NCBI GenBank assembly: GCA_031401675.1
Contig: JANNRR010000082.1
Span: 1-32,747, forward strand
DNA from: JANNRR01 sp031401675
GTDB taxonomy: Bacteria; Pseudomonadota; Alphaproteobacteria; Rhodobacterales; Rhodobacteraceae
DNA: 32,747 nucleotides
Direction of reading: 5' to 3'
Shown: positions 14,422 through 22,953 of the stretch, piece after piece
Position numbering within the stretch: the first letter of the stretch is position 1
Layout: each line of letters opens with the position of its first letter
Notes under the pieces: generated by a model
What the model was told of the DNA's origin: nothing
Database searches by the model: none
The model's input: the letters and a program-made list of their open reading frames with translations, nothing else
Translations under genes and position numbers: made by a program

Positions 14422-14921
14422 CGCCGCCTCCCCAACTTTTCGGACTTGTCGATCAGCATCCGCCGCTTCAGCGCCGACAGATGATCGATATACAACCGCC
14501 CGTTCAGGTGGTCGATCTGATGCTGGGCCGAGGTCGCCCAAAGATGCACGAAATCCCGCTCCTCGATCGCACCGCTTTCGTTCAGAAACCGCACCATCAC
14601 CGCCCGGGGCCGCGCGATCACCGCTGATACCCCCGGCAGATTCGGGCTGGCCTCGAGTTGGTCGCGCAGTACCGCCGAGGCGTGCAGCACCTGCGGATTG
14701 GCCATCAGCACCGCCCGACCGCGCTCGTCCGAACAATCGACCACCGCCAACCGCAGCATTACCCCGATCTGCGGTGCCGCCAAGCCATAGCCCGGCATCG
14801 CCTCCATGGTGTCGACCATGTCGCGCCAGACCGCCCGCACCGCATCGGTCACCTCCGTCACCGGTGCCGCCACTGTCCGCAGCCGTTGGTCGGGCCAGCG
14901 CAGGCAGACCCGCACGCTCAT
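14418..14921 (-). CDS. Peptide deformylase-like protein with degenerate active site
   Basis: A 167-residue deformylase paralog. Motif 1 is intact (GYGLAAPQ, residues 44-51). Motif 2, normally EGCLS, reads EASPN (90-94), so the metal-ligand Cys is Ser92. Motif 3, normally HExDH, reads HQIDH (134-138), so the catalytic Glu is Gln135. The two metal-binding His remain. From known deformylase chemistry it should be inactive or strongly altered, yet the reading frame and fold residues are well kept. The ATG at 14921 overlaps def2 (ATGA) and its stop overlaps fmt (GTGA). It may be a regulatory or binding paralog rather than a pseudogene. Confidence 0.9.
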   Translation of the reverse strand: MSVRVCLRWPDQRLRTVAAPVTEVTDAVRAVWRDMVDTMEAMPGYGLAAPQIGVMLRLAVVDCSDERGRAVLMANPQVLHASAVLRDQLEASPNLPGVSAVIARPRAVMVRFLNESGAIEERDFVHLWATSAQHQIDHLNGRLYIDHLSALKRRMLIDKSEKLGRRR

Positions 14922-15427
14922 GCCCGCAACTCCAGCGCCGCCAGCGCCGGATCCAGCGCCGCCCGCGCCCCGGCGGCCAGATGATCGATGCACAGGATGC
15001 CGTCCAGGTGGTCCAGTTCGTGCTGGACGCAGACGGCGGCAAACCCGTCGAACACGCCTTCATGGCCGGCACCGTCCAGCCCCTGCCAGCGCAGCCCGAC
15101 CCACCCGGGCCGCCCCACCTCGGCGACGATCCCGGGCAGCGACAGGCAGCCTTCGGCAAAGCCCACGCAGTCCGCCGACCGCGACACCACCACCGGATTG
15201 ACCAGCACCCTTGGGTCGGCCATCCCTTCCTTCCAGGTGCAGTCCATCACGAACAGCCGCTGCATCACGCCCAGTTGTGTTGCCGCCAACCCCCGTCCGG
15301 GGGCCGCATACATGATGACCAGCATCTCGGCTGCCAACCCGGTCAGAGCGTCATCGAAACCCGTAACCGGCAACGCCCGCGCCCGCAACCGCAGGTCCGG
15401 CCACACCAGCACCGCGCGCCGCGTCAC
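14918..15427 (-). CDS. def: Peptide deformylase, second copy
   Basis: A 169-residue paralog with all three metal-site motifs: GRGLAATQ (44-51; Thr replaces Pro before Gln), EGCLSLPG (92-99, Cys94) and HELDH (136-140). It should be able to bind the catalytic metal. It starts with GTG at 15427, overlapping def1 (GTGA), and ends overlapping the degenerate third copy (ATGA). Compared with def1 the C-terminal tail is short and Ala-rich rather than basic. The substrate niche (for example different N-terminal peptides) is unknown. Confidence 0.92.
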   Translation of the reverse strand: MTRRAVLVWPDLRLRARALPVTGFDDALTGLAAEMLVIMYAAPGRGLAATQLGVMQRLFVMDCTWKEGMADPRVLVNPVVVSRSADCVGFAEGCLSLPGIVAEVGRPGWVGLRWQGLDGAGHEGVFDGFAAVCVQHELDHLDGILCIDHLAAGARAALDPALAALELRA

Positions 15428-15945
15428 GCCCGCGCCCGTTCGCGCTTCAGCTTTTCCATGCGGCGGGTGATCATCTGGCGGCGCAGCGGCTTCAGGTAAT
15501 CGATGAACAGCCGCCCGTCCAGATGGTCGATCTCGTGCTGGACGCAGGTCGACCACAGCCCGGAAAACACCTCTTCCGCGTCGCGCCCGTCCGGTCCCAG
15601 CCAGCGCACCCTGACCTCGGCCGGGCGCTCGACATCGCCGTACTGATCGGGGATAGACAGACAGCCCTCCTCATAGACCGTCCGTTCCTCCGACGCCCAG
15701 GTGACCACCGGATTGAACAGCACCAACGGGCGCGGCACCGTCTCGTGGCCCTTTTCGCAGTCCATCACGATCAGCCGCATGCCGACCCCGACCTGCGGTG
15801 CCGCCAGCCCGATGCCAGGTGCTGCATACATCGTCTGCAGCATGTCGGCTGCCAGCGCCACCAGTTCGGGCGTGATCAGGCGCACCGGTTCGGCCAGCCG
15901 TTTCAGGCGCGGGTCGGGATGCAGGATGATGGGGCGCACGGTCAT
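15424..15945 (-). CDS. def: Peptide deformylase, main copy
   Basis: A 173-residue metalloenzyme that removes the formyl group from nascent N-terminal formyl-methionine. All motifs are canonical: GIGLAAPQ (44-51), EGCLSIPD (93-100, Cys95 metal ligand) and HEIDH (137-141). The C-terminal tail is basic (RRMEKLKRERARA), as often seen in ribosome-binding deformylases. The ATG at 15945 starts MTVRPIILHPDPRLK. It is the first of three overlapping deformylase genes leading to fmt. The 109-bp divergent spacer to the PatB-type gene carries its promoter. Confidence 0.97.
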   Translation of the reverse strand: MTVRPIILHPDPRLKRLAEPVRLITPELVALAADMLQTMYAAPGIGLAAPQVGVGMRLIVMDCEKGHETVPRPLVLFNPVVTWASEERTVYEEGCLSIPDQYGDVERPAEVRVRWLGPDGRDAEEVFSGLWSTCVQHEIDHLDGRLFIDYLKPLRRQMITRRMEKLKRERARA

Positions 15946-16054
15946 TGCCGCGATTTAAGCGATCGGCCAGCCCCGTGCAATCCCCACGCCCATGGCACGG
16001 CCCCCCTTGCGCCCGGGTCCGCAGAGGATAGCTTGCCGTCCAAAGGAGCATCCC

Positions 16055-17245
16055 ATGGGTCTGGACGAAATCACCGGGTTTGACGAAATCATCGAACGGC
16101 GCGGCAGCCATTGCTCGAAATGGGACATGATGGAACGGACATTCGGCGTGCCCGCCGACGGCGGCATCGCCATGTGGGTGGCCGACATGGATTTCCGCCC
16201 GCCACAGTGCGTCGCCGCCGCCGTGCAGCGCATGGTCGATCACGGCGTCTTCGGCTATTTCGGCAACGACGGACCCTACCTCGCGGCCGTGTGCTGGTGG
16301 ATGCAGAACCGCCACGGCTGGACGGTCGCGCCAGAGGCGGTCCTGACCACGCACGGTCTGGTGAATGCCGTCGGGGTCGGCGTCGATGCCTACACTGCGC
16401 CGGGCGATGCCGTTGTGCTGTTCACCCCGGTCTATCACGCCTTTGCCCGCATCATCAAAGCCGCCGGTCGCACGGTGCGGGAACTGCCGCTGACCAATGT
16501 CAACGGCCGGCTGCAGATGGATTTTTCCCGGTATGACGCGCTGATGACCGGGGCAGAGCGGCTGGTGATCCTGTGCTCGCCGCACAATCCCGGCGGCCGG
16601 GTCTGGACGGCGGCCGAACTGCGCCAGGTTGCCGACTTCTGCGCCCGCCACGATCTGATCCTGATCTCGGACGAGATTCACCACGATCTGGTCTTTCCCG
16701 GCCACAAGCACGTGCCGATGCCGCTGGCGGCCCCCGGCTGCCTCGACCGGCTGGTAATGATGACCGCCACCACCAAGACCTTCAACATCGCCGGCGCACA
16801 TACCGGCAACGTCATCATCCCCGACCCCGCCCTGCGCCGCCGCTTTGCCGACCGCATGCTGGCGCTTGGCCTGTCGCCGAATTCCTTCGGCCTGCACATG
16901 GCCACCGCCGCCTATTCCCCCGAGGGCGCGGCCTGGGTCGACGATCTGATGCGCTATCTCGATGGCAACCGCCGGCTGTTCGACGCTGCCATGAACGCCA
17001 TTCCCGGGGTGAAATCGATGAAGCTGGAGGCGACCTACCTTGCCTGGGTCGATTTCGCCGATACCGGCATGGAACCGGCCGAGTTCACCCGCCGGGTCGA
17101 GCAGCAGGCGCGCATCGCCGTCAATCACGGTGCCCCCTTCGGCACCGGCGGCGAAAGTTTCCTGCGCTTCAACCTCGCCACCCCGCGCGCCGTGGTGGCC
17201 GAGGCGGCGGCCCGCCTGCAACAGGCCTTTGCCGACCTGCAATGA
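16055..17245 (+). CDS. PatB/MalY-type pyridoxal-phosphate C-S lyase (cystathionine beta-lyase-like)
   Basis: A 396-residue fold-type I PLP enzyme. The family start LDEITGFDEIIERRGSHCSKW leads to MWVADMDFRPP. Cofactor-binding segments are ILCSPHNPGGRVW, ISDEIHHDLVFPG and the Schiff-base lysine in TATTKTFNIAG (K241). These features fit the MalY/PatB group of cystathionine beta-lyases acting on Cys-S conjugates; an aminotransferase activity cannot be excluded. AAAGGAG lies 7 nt before the ATG at 16055. It overlaps the L,D-transpeptidase gene by ATGA. Confidence 0.9.
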   Translation: MGLDEITGFDEIIERRGSHCSKWDMMERTFGVPADGGIAMWVADMDFRPPQCVAAAVQRMVDHGVFGYFGNDGPYLAAVCWWMQNRHGWTVAPEAVLTTHGLVNAVGVGVDAYTAPGDAVVLFTPVYHAFARIIKAAGRTVRELPLTNVNGRLQMDFSRYDALMTGAERLVILCSPHNPGGRVWTAAELRQVADFCARHDLILISDEIHHDLVFPGHKHVPMPLAAPGCLDRLVMMTATTKTFNIAGAHTGNVIIPDPALRRRFADRMLALGLSPNSFGLHMATAAYSPEGAAWVDDLMRYLDGNRRLFDAAMNAIPGVKSMKLEATYLAWVDFADTGMEPAEFTRRVEQQARIAVNHGAPFGTGGESFLRFNLATPRAVVAEAAARLQQAFADLQ

Positions 17246-17796
17246 CCCGGCGCCGGCTGTCTGCGGCTCTGACCGGGCTTCTGATGCTGGGTCTCGTGGC
17301 CCTGGCCCTGCAAGCCATCTGGCAGCGGCCCACCCCGCCCGCGCCACTACCCGGCTCGCTTGCCGGCCGCATCGATCATCTGCTGGTCGAAAAATCCGCC
17401 CGCCGCCTGACTGCCTACCGTGCCGGTCAACCGCTGAAAACCTACCGTATCGCGCTCGGCTTTGCCCCGGTCGGCGACAAGCAGCGCCAGGGCGATGGCC
17501 GCACCCCCGAAGGTCTGTTCCGGATTAACCGCCGCAATGACGCCAGCGCCTTTCACCTGTCGCTGGGCATCGATTACCCACAGCAAAGCCACCTGATCGC
17601 CGCCAGCACCGGCGGCTACGATCCCGGCGGCGACATTTTCCTGCATGGCCAACCCAACGCCCTGCCGGATGCCTTGACGGGCGGCAGCACCCTGGCCCGC
17701 GACTGGACCGCCGGCTGCATCGCGCTGTCAAACGCCGAGATCGCGGAGCTTTGGCACGTCACCCGACTTGGCACCACCGAAGAGATCCGCCCCTGA
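17242..17796 (+). CDS. L,D-transpeptidase (YkuD) family protein
   Basis: A 184-residue envelope enzyme. An N-terminal membrane anchor or signal segment (about 7-26) is followed by a YkuD domain (about 42-180). Catalytic-site residues are visible: His135 in IFLHGQPN and Cys159 in DWTAGCIALSN, the latter a variant of the usual S-H-G-C. It is predicted to act on peptidoglycan peptides in the periplasm. It is coupled to the C-S lyase gene by a 4-nt overlap and followed after 32 nt by a very strong inverted repeat. Confidence 0.9.
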   Translation: MTRRRLSAALTGLLMLGLVALALQAIWQRPTPPAPLPGSLAGRIDHLLVEKSARRLTAYRAGQPLKTYRIALGFAPVGDKQRQGDGRTPEGLFRINRRNDASAFHLSLGIDYPQQSHLIAASTGGYDPGGDIFLHGQPNALPDALTGGSTLARDWTAGCIALSNAEIAELWHVTRLGTTEEIRP

Positions 17797-17828
17797 TCCC
17801 GCCCGCTGCCAGGGCATCCGCTTCGCCT

Positions 17829-17920
17829 TTCTTTGGTCCGAAAATATCCCCGCACGGAGCGCCCGCCGCAAGGCGAAACCTTGAATGCGCTCCGTGCGGG
17901 GATATTTTCGGACCAAAGAA
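17829..17920. repeat. 34-bp perfect inverted repeat between convergent genes
   Basis: Arms 17829-17862 and 17887-17920 are perfect reverse complements with a 24-nt loop. The core is GAAAATATCCCCGC followed by ACGGAGCGC. The element sits in the 141-bp gap between the convergent transpeptidase and GNAT genes and could terminate transcription from both sides. No U tract follows the stem, but the AT-rich AAAATAT is inside it. One arm closely matches 561-590, so this is a dispersed element and not just a local terminator. Confidence 0.85.
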
Positions 17921-17937
17921 GCGAGGAACGTCAGCGC

Positions 17938-18402
17938 TCAGCCGAAGACCTGCCTGCAAAACGTCAGGCTGGTTGGCCGGTCGTAGCCCGCATGCGCCGT
18001 GGCGGCAGTCTGGCGGAACCCCAGCGCCGCAAAGGCCGCGTGATTCTCGGTCAGTTCCACCCTTGTCTGCAATTCCAGCTTCGGTAAACCCAGCGCCCGC
18101 GCCCGTTCTTCGGCCAGATCGATCAGCCGCCGCGCCAGCCCGATCCGGCGCGCAGCCGCAGACACCGCCAGCTTGCCGATATAAAGCGCACCCGGCCTGA
18201 CCGTCAGCACCACGCAGCCCAGCACCGGCACCCCGATCAGCCAGACCTCGCCGGCTTCGGCCTGCCGCGCCAGCTCGGCCTCATTCAGCAAATGCACCGA
18301 CGACGGCGGATCGACCCGCCCGTCCATGTAGGCGAAACTGTCTCGGATCAGCGCCAGCACAGCGCCCCAGTCCTCGCCCGCCCCAGCGCGGCGCGGGGTC
18401 AT
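17938..18402 (-). CDS. GNAT family N-acetyltransferase
   Basis: A 154-residue acetyltransferase of the GNAT fold. The acetyl-CoA region is LYIGKLAVSAAARRIGLARRLIDLAEERAR (about residues 85-115), with the usual R/Q-x-x-G-x-A pattern in RRIGLA, then LELQTRVELTENHAAFAALGFR near the C-terminus. The substrate is unknown. The ATG overlaps the GFA stop (ATGA). It is the last gene of a three-gene unit GNAT-GFA-GNAT. Confidence 0.85.
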   Translation of the reverse strand: MTPRRAGAGEDWGAVLALIRDSFAYMDGRVDPPSSVHLLNEAELARQAEAGEVWLIGVPVLGCVVLTVRPGALYIGKLAVSAAARRIGLARRLIDLAEERARALGLPKLELQTRVELTENHAAFAALGFRQTAATAHAGYDRPTSLTFCRQVFG

Positions 18403-18773
18403 TGCTTCGGCAACCCGTCGCTCAGATGCACCCAGGGCAGATGTTCGGCCCAGTTCACATGCGCCTGCGGTTGGGCTCTGCCGGGGTCCTCCAGCGCAGC
18501 CGCATAAAAATGCGTCTCGTCCGGCCAGCGGTCGCCCTGAAACGCCATCTGGCTGCCGCATGTGCTACAGAACCAGCGCCGCACCCCGGGCGACGAGGCG
18601 AACAGCTGCGGCGCCTCGCCCGTCCAGCGCCATTGGCCATCCGCAACCCCGACAAAGGTGGTGAACGGTGCCGAACAAGCCCGTCGGCAGCTTTCGCAGT
18701 GACAATGCGCTTGCCACTTCGGCACACCCTCAATCGCAAATGTCACCCGCCCGCACAGACAATGCCCCTGCAT
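18399..18773 (-). CDS. GFA family protein (zinc-binding, glutathione-dependent formaldehyde-activating-like)
   Basis: A 124-residue zinc-binding protein of the GFA/Mss4-like fold. Cysteine motifs are GHCLCGRVTF near the N-terminus, HCHCESCRRACSAPF, and FCSTCGSQM around residue 71. Only some members of this large family activate glutathione-formaldehyde adducts, so the substrate cannot be assigned. The ATG at 18773 overlaps the upstream GNAT stop by one base (TGATG); a GTG at 18779 would add two residues. Confidence 0.88.
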   Translation of the reverse strand: MQGHCLCGRVTFAIEGVPKWQAHCHCESCRRACSAPFTTFVGVADGQWRWTGEAPQLFASSPGVRRWFCSTCGSQMAFQGDRWPDETHFYAAALEDPGRAQPQAHVNWAEHLPWVHLSDGLPKQ

Positions 18774-19231
18774 CACCACGCCTCCAACCGTTTTTCCATG
18801 AACAGACTGGCGGGATGCTCGGCGTAATCGCCGAACGGTCCGCGCACATGGTAGCCCAGTGCGGCGTACAGCCCCAACGCCGCCACCAGAACGTCGCCGG
18901 TTTCCAGCCGCATCAGCATCTGACCCCGCGCCGCCGCATGCGCCTCCAGCGCCGCCATCAAGGAACGCGCCACCCCCTGGCCGCGCCCCTCCGGCCCGAC
19001 ATACAGCCGCTTGATCTCGCCATAATCGCCGCAGTCCATCAGCGCCACGCAGCCCACCGCCCGGCCCCGGTCCCGCGCCACGAAAAACGCAATCTCGGGG
19101 ATTGCCAGTTCCGCAGGCTCCAGCGTGAAGATCTCGTCCGGCGCGAACACCTCCAGCAACGCCTCCTGACTGCCGGCGATCAACATCAGCCCGTCCGGGC
19201 TCAGGGGGGATTCAATGGCGACGGTCAGCAT
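18773..19231 (-). CDS. GNAT family N-acetyltransferase
   Basis: A 152-residue GNAT protein with the acetyl-CoA segment EIKRLYVGPEGRGQGVARSLMAALEAHA, including the typical R-G-x-G-V/A motif. It continues with LETGDVLVAALGLYAALGYHVRGPFGDY and ends HPASLFMEKRLEAW. The start is uncertain: ATG at 19231 (MLTVAIESPL) fits relatives best, and ATG at 19261 is also open. No strong ribosome site precedes either. It is first in the GNAT-GFA-GNAT unit, divergent from smc. Confidence 0.85.
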   Translation of the reverse strand: MLTVAIESPLSPDGLMLIAGSQEALLEVFAPDEIFTLEPAELAIPEIAFFVARDRGRAVGCVALMDCGDYGEIKRLYVGPEGRGQGVARSLMAALEAHAAARGQMLMRLETGDVLVAALGLYAALGYHVRGPFGDYAEHPASLFMEKRLEAW

Positions 19232-19342
19232 CGGGTGGACCTGCAATGGCTTTGCGGCCATAGAAGCACCGGCGCGCAGCGGGTCAAGGGGCAACATCTT
19301 GTGGATATGTCCCCGTCCGCCGCCAGATACAGGGCGACCCGA

Positions 19343-19371
19343 TTGACACCGCCCCACTTAGCGCCAATCCT
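19343..19371 (+). promoter_or_regulatory. Candidate smc promoter
   Basis: A perfect TTGACA (19343-19348) and AATCCT (19366-19371) are separated by 17 nt, about 32 nt before the smc start. The -35 is strong and the -10 weak, typical of GC-rich alphaproteobacteria. It lies in the 171-bp spacer between divergent GNAT and smc. Confidence 0.4.
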
Positions 19372-19402
19372 GCTCCACCAACGGAATCACGGACCCCGGC
19401 CT

Positions 19403-22400
19403 TTGCGTTTCACCCGTCTGCGCCTCAACGGCTTCAAAAGCTTCGTCGACCCGACCGATCTCCTGATCAGCGACGGGTTGACCGGCGTCGTCGGCCCCAA
19501 TGGCTGCGGCAAATCCAACCTCCTAGAGGCGTTGCGTTGGGTCATGGGCGAAAACCGCGCCAGTGCGGTCCGTGGCGACGGCATGGAAGATGTGATCTTT
19601 GCCGGCGCCGCCACCCGCCCGGCCCGCAACTTCGCCGAGGTCGGCCTGACGCTCGACAACAGCGAACGTCTGGCCCCGTCGGGCTTCAATGATGCCGACG
19701 CGCTGGAGATTGTGCGCCGCATCACCCGCGACGCCGGCTCGGCCTTTCGCGCCAATTCCCGCGAGGTCCGGGCCCGCGACGTGCAGATGCTGTTCGCCGA
19801 CGCCTCGACCGGCGCGCATTCCCCTGCGCTGGTGCGTCAGGGCCAGATCGCCGAACTGATCAACGCCAAACCGCGCAACCGCCGCCGGGTGCTGGAAGAG
19901 GCGGCGGGGATCTCGGGCCTGTATCAGCGCCGCCACGAGGCCGAACTGAAACTGCAGGGCACCGAGGTCAATCTGGTCCGGGTGCAGGATGTGGTCGAAC
20001 AGATGGCCGCCCATCTGGCGCAACTGGCGCGCCAGGTCCGCGCCGCCGCCCGCTACCGCGAAATCGGCGCAGAACTGCGCCAGGCCGAAGCAGCCCTGCT
20101 GTACCGCCGCTGGCGCGAAGCCGATCTGGCGCTTGTCGGCCTTGACGCCGACCTGACGCGGCACCTGCACCAGTCCGCCAGTGCTGAAGCCGCCGCCCGC
20201 GCCGCCGCCACCCGGCGCGCCGCCTGTGATGTGGCCCTGCCGCCCGTGCGCGAAGCCGAGGTGATCGCCTCGGCCATCCTGCAGCGCCTCACCGTCGAAC
20301 GCGATGCCCTCACTGAACGCGAACATCAGGCACAGACCGCGATCGACGCGCTGCAGGCGAGGGTGCGCCAGCTGCTGCAGGATATCGACCGCGAGGCGGA
20401 TCTGAACCGCGACGCCGGCGACACTATCGCCCGGCTGGACGCCGAACAGGATCAGCTGATCCACGCCGAACAGGGCCACGACCAGCGCCTGTCTGCTGCC
20501 GCCGAGGCAGCCCGCGCCGCTGCCGCCGCCCTGAACGACGGCGAAGCGGCGCTTGGCACCGCCACCGAGGATGCCGCCCGGCTGGCGGCCCGGCACCAGT
20601 CAGCCAACCGCCTCATGGCCGATGCCGCCACCCTGCTCGGCAAGGCCGAAGCCGAAGCCGCCCGCGCCAAATCGGCCGAAGCCGAGGCCCGGACTACCCT
20701 TGCCCGCGCCACCTCCGATTTCGCCGCCGCCGGTTCCAGCCATGCCCAGGCGTTGAGCACGGCCGAAAAGGCCGAAGCCACGCTTGTCGCCACCGAGGCC
20801 GCCCGAACCGAGGCGCAGGGCCGCGAAGCCGACGCCCGCGCCGGTCGCTCCACCGCCGAAGGCGAAGCCAGCGCCCTGCGCGCCGAGGTTGCGGCCATGG
20901 CCCGGCTTCTGGCCCGCGAAGCCACGGCGGGCAGTCAGGTGCTGGATCTGGTGCAGGTCGCGCCGGGGTACGAGGCCGCACTGGGGGCCGCCCTCGCCGA
21001 TGATCTGCGCGCGCCACCGGCAACCAACACCGCCGCCTCGGGCTGGGTCGGCCTGCCGGACTATCCCGATACGCAGCCGCTGCCCGCCGGCGTCACGCCG
21101 CTGGCCGCCCATGTCACTGTGCCGAAGCTGATGTCCCGCCGGATCAGCCAGATCGGGCTGGTCGACAACCCGTCCGACGGCGCCCGCCTGCAACCGGCCC
21201 TGCTGCCGGGACAGCGGCTGGTCAGTCTTCGCGGCGACCTCTGGCGTTGGGATGGCCTGCGCGCCGGGGCCGAGGATGCCCCCTCTGCCGCCGCCCTGCG
21301 TCTGCAACAGCTGAACCGTCTGGTGGTGCTGAAACGCGATCTGGAGGAGGTGTCGGCCCGCGCCACCGGCGCGCGACAGGCGCACGAACTCCTGACCACG
21401 CGGCTGGCCGACCTGGCACGGGCCGACCAGATGGCGCGCGATGTCCGCCGCGCCGCAGATCAGCGCGTCACCGAAGCCAACCGCGCCCTGTCACGGGCCG
21501 AGGCCGACCAGAGCATCGCCTCGGGCAAGCTTGAAGCCGCCCGTTTGGCGCAAGCTCGCCATCAGGACGAGGCGGCGCAGGCCAGCGCCGGCCTGACCGA
21601 AGCCCGGTCCGCCATCAGCGAACTTGGCGATCTGGCGGCGGCGCGCACCGCGCTTGCTGCGGTGAAACAAATCGTCGAACAAGCGCGCATCACCATGATG
21701 GCCCGCCGCGCCGTGCACGACGAGGTCCGCCGCGAAGGCGAGGCGCGGGCCCGCCGCCTGCAGGATATCGGCAAGGAGCGTGCCACCTGGATCAGCCGCC
21801 TTGAAACCGCGCAACTGCGCAGCGCCGATCTGGGCACCCGCCTGCATGACGCATCCGCCAGCCTGTCGCAGGCCCGCACCGCCCCGGAAGACCTTGCACG
21901 GCAGCGGTCGCGGCTGGCCGAGGCTCTGGCCACCGCCGAAACCCGCCGCCGCAAAGCCGCCGACGCGCTGGCAGCCACTGAAACCGCCGCCCGCGACGCC
22001 ATCGCCGCCGAACGCGAAGCCGAACGTCTGGCCTCTGAATCCCGCGAGGCCCGGGCCCGCGCCGAAGCCCGGGCCGAAGCGGCGCGCGATACGGTGGCAC
22101 ACTGCGTCGCCCGTATCCAGGACGAAGCCGGCACCACACCCGCCGGTCTGCTTGACAGCCTGACCCTCGACCCTGACCGCCTGCCAGCAGCCGAGGCGAT
22201 CGAGGCCGACGTCAACCGCCTGAAACGCCAGCGCGAAGCCCTTGGCGCCGTGAACCTGCGCGCCGAAGAGGATGCAGCCGACCTGCAGGCCGAACATGAC
22301 ACGCTGGTCGCCGAAAAGGCCGACCTGGAACAGGCGATCCGCAAGCTGCGCGCCGGTATCGCCGCCCTGAACCGCGAAGGCCGCGAGCGGCTGCTGACGG

Positions 22401-22861
22401 CGTTCGAACAGGTCAACGTCAACTTCGCCCAGTTGTTCACCCATCTGTTCGGCGGCGGCGAGGCACGTCTGGTACTGGTCGAATCCGATGACCCGCTGGA
22501 GGCGGGGCTGGAGATTCTCTGCCAGCCGCCGGGCAAGAAACTGGCCACGCTGTCGCTGTTGTCGGGTGGCGAACAGACGCTGACGGCGCTGGCGCTGATC
22601 TTTGGCGTCTTTCTTGCCAACCTGGCCCCGATCTGCGTGCTGGACGAGGTTGACGCGCCGCTGGACGATGCCAACGTTGCCCGTTTCTGCGATCTGCTGG
22701 ACGAAATGACCCGGCGCACCGACACACGGTTCCTGATCATCACCCACCATTCGGTGACGATGAGCCGGATGGACCGGCTGTACGGGGTCACCATGGCCGA
22801 ACAGGGCGTCAGCCAGCTGGTCTCGGTCGACCTGAAAAGGGCGGAAATGCTGGTCGCCTGA
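19403..22861 (+). CDS. smc: Chromosome segregation protein SMC
   Basis: A 1152-residue condensin ATPase that organises and separates chromosomes with ScpA/ScpB. The head N-half has Walker A GPNGCGKSN (31-39). Long Ala/Glu/Arg coiled coil flanks a hinge at about 510-610. The C-terminal head has the signature LLSGGEQTL near 1052-1060 and Walker B VLDEVDAPLDDANV near 1080. The best start is TTG at 19403, giving LRFTRLRLNGFKSF, the normal family start with Leu in place of Met; no ATG or GTG fits. scpA and scpB are not adjacent. Large open frames on its opposite strand are composition artefacts. Confidence 0.97.
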   Translation: MRFTRLRLNGFKSFVDPTDLLISDGLTGVVGPNGCGKSNLLEALRWVMGENRASAVRGDGMEDVIFAGAATRPARNFAEVGLTLDNSERLAPSGFNDADALEIVRRITRDAGSAFRANSREVRARDVQMLFADASTGAHSPALVRQGQIAELINAKPRNRRRVLEEAAGISGLYQRRHEAELKLQGTEVNLVRVQDVVEQMAAHLAQLARQVRAAARYREIGAELRQAEAALLYRRWREADLALVGLDADLTRHLHQSASAEAAARAAATRRAACDVALPPVREAEVIASAILQRLTVERDALTEREHQAQTAIDALQARVRQLLQDIDREADLNRDAGDTIARLDAEQDQLIHAEQGHDQRLSAAAEAARAAAAALNDGEAALGTATEDAARLAARHQSANRLMADAATLLGKAEAEAARAKSAEAEARTTLARATSDFAAAGSSHAQALSTAEKAEATLVATEAARTEAQGREADARAGRSTAEGEASALRAEVAAMARLLAREATAGSQVLDLVQVAPGYEAALGAALADDLRAPPATNTAASGWVGLPDYPDTQPLPAGVTPLAAHVTVPKLMSRRISQIGLVDNPSDGARLQPALLPGQRLVSLRGDLWRWDGLRAGAEDAPSAAALRLQQLNRLVVLKRDLEEVSARATGARQAHELLTTRLADLARADQMARDVRRAADQRVTEANRALSRAEADQSIASGKLEAARLAQARHQDEAAQASAGLTEARSAISELGDLAAARTALAAVKQIVEQARITMMARRAVHDEVRREGEARARRLQDIGKERATWISRLETAQLRSADLGTRLHDASASLSQARTAPEDLARQRSRLAEALATAETRRRKAADALAATETAARDAIAAEREAERLASESREARARAEARAEAARDTVAHCVARIQDEAGTTPAGLLDSLTLDPDRLPAAEAIEADVNRLKRQREALGAVNLRAEEDAADLQAEHDTLVAEKADLEQAIRKLRAGIAALNREGRERLLTAFEQVNVNFAQLFTHLFGGGEARLVLVESDDPLEAGLEILCQPPGKKLATLSLLSGGEQTLTALALIFGVFLANLAPICVLDEVDAPLDDANVARFCDLLDEMTRRTDTRFLIITHHSVTMSRMDRLYGVTMAEQGVSQLVSVDLKRAEMLVA

Positions 22862-22886
22862 TCCGCGTCACCGCTGCCATTCCCAT

Positions 22887-22915
22887 TTGACCAAATCCGA
22901 TGGCGGGCATAGATT
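22887..22915 (+). promoter_or_regulatory. Promoter of the YbjN-domain gene
   Basis: TTGACC (22887-22892) and TAGATT (22910-22915) are spaced by exactly 17 nt in the 92-bp gap after smc. The predicted start is near 22922, about 32 nt before the ATG. A strong AGGAGGAAACC ribosome site (22943-22953) precedes the gene. Confidence 0.55.
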
Positions 22916-22953
22916 TCCCGCATTGCAGTCACGTGTTGGATCAGGAGGAAACC

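Noticed and set aside
15946..16054. Small gene in the def/PatB divergent spacer
   Set aside because: The upstream extension of the PatB frame (from 15992) is open but lacks conservation-type features, and the strong AAAGGAG site points to the ATG at 16055.
21562..22932. Long open frames antisense to smc (up to 456 codons) and similar long antisense frames over rsh, lepB, fmt and cobC
   Set aside because: They are Arg/Ala/Pro/Ser-rich frames expected opposite very GC-rich genes. None has family motifs or a sensible start region, and all overlap confidently identified genes.
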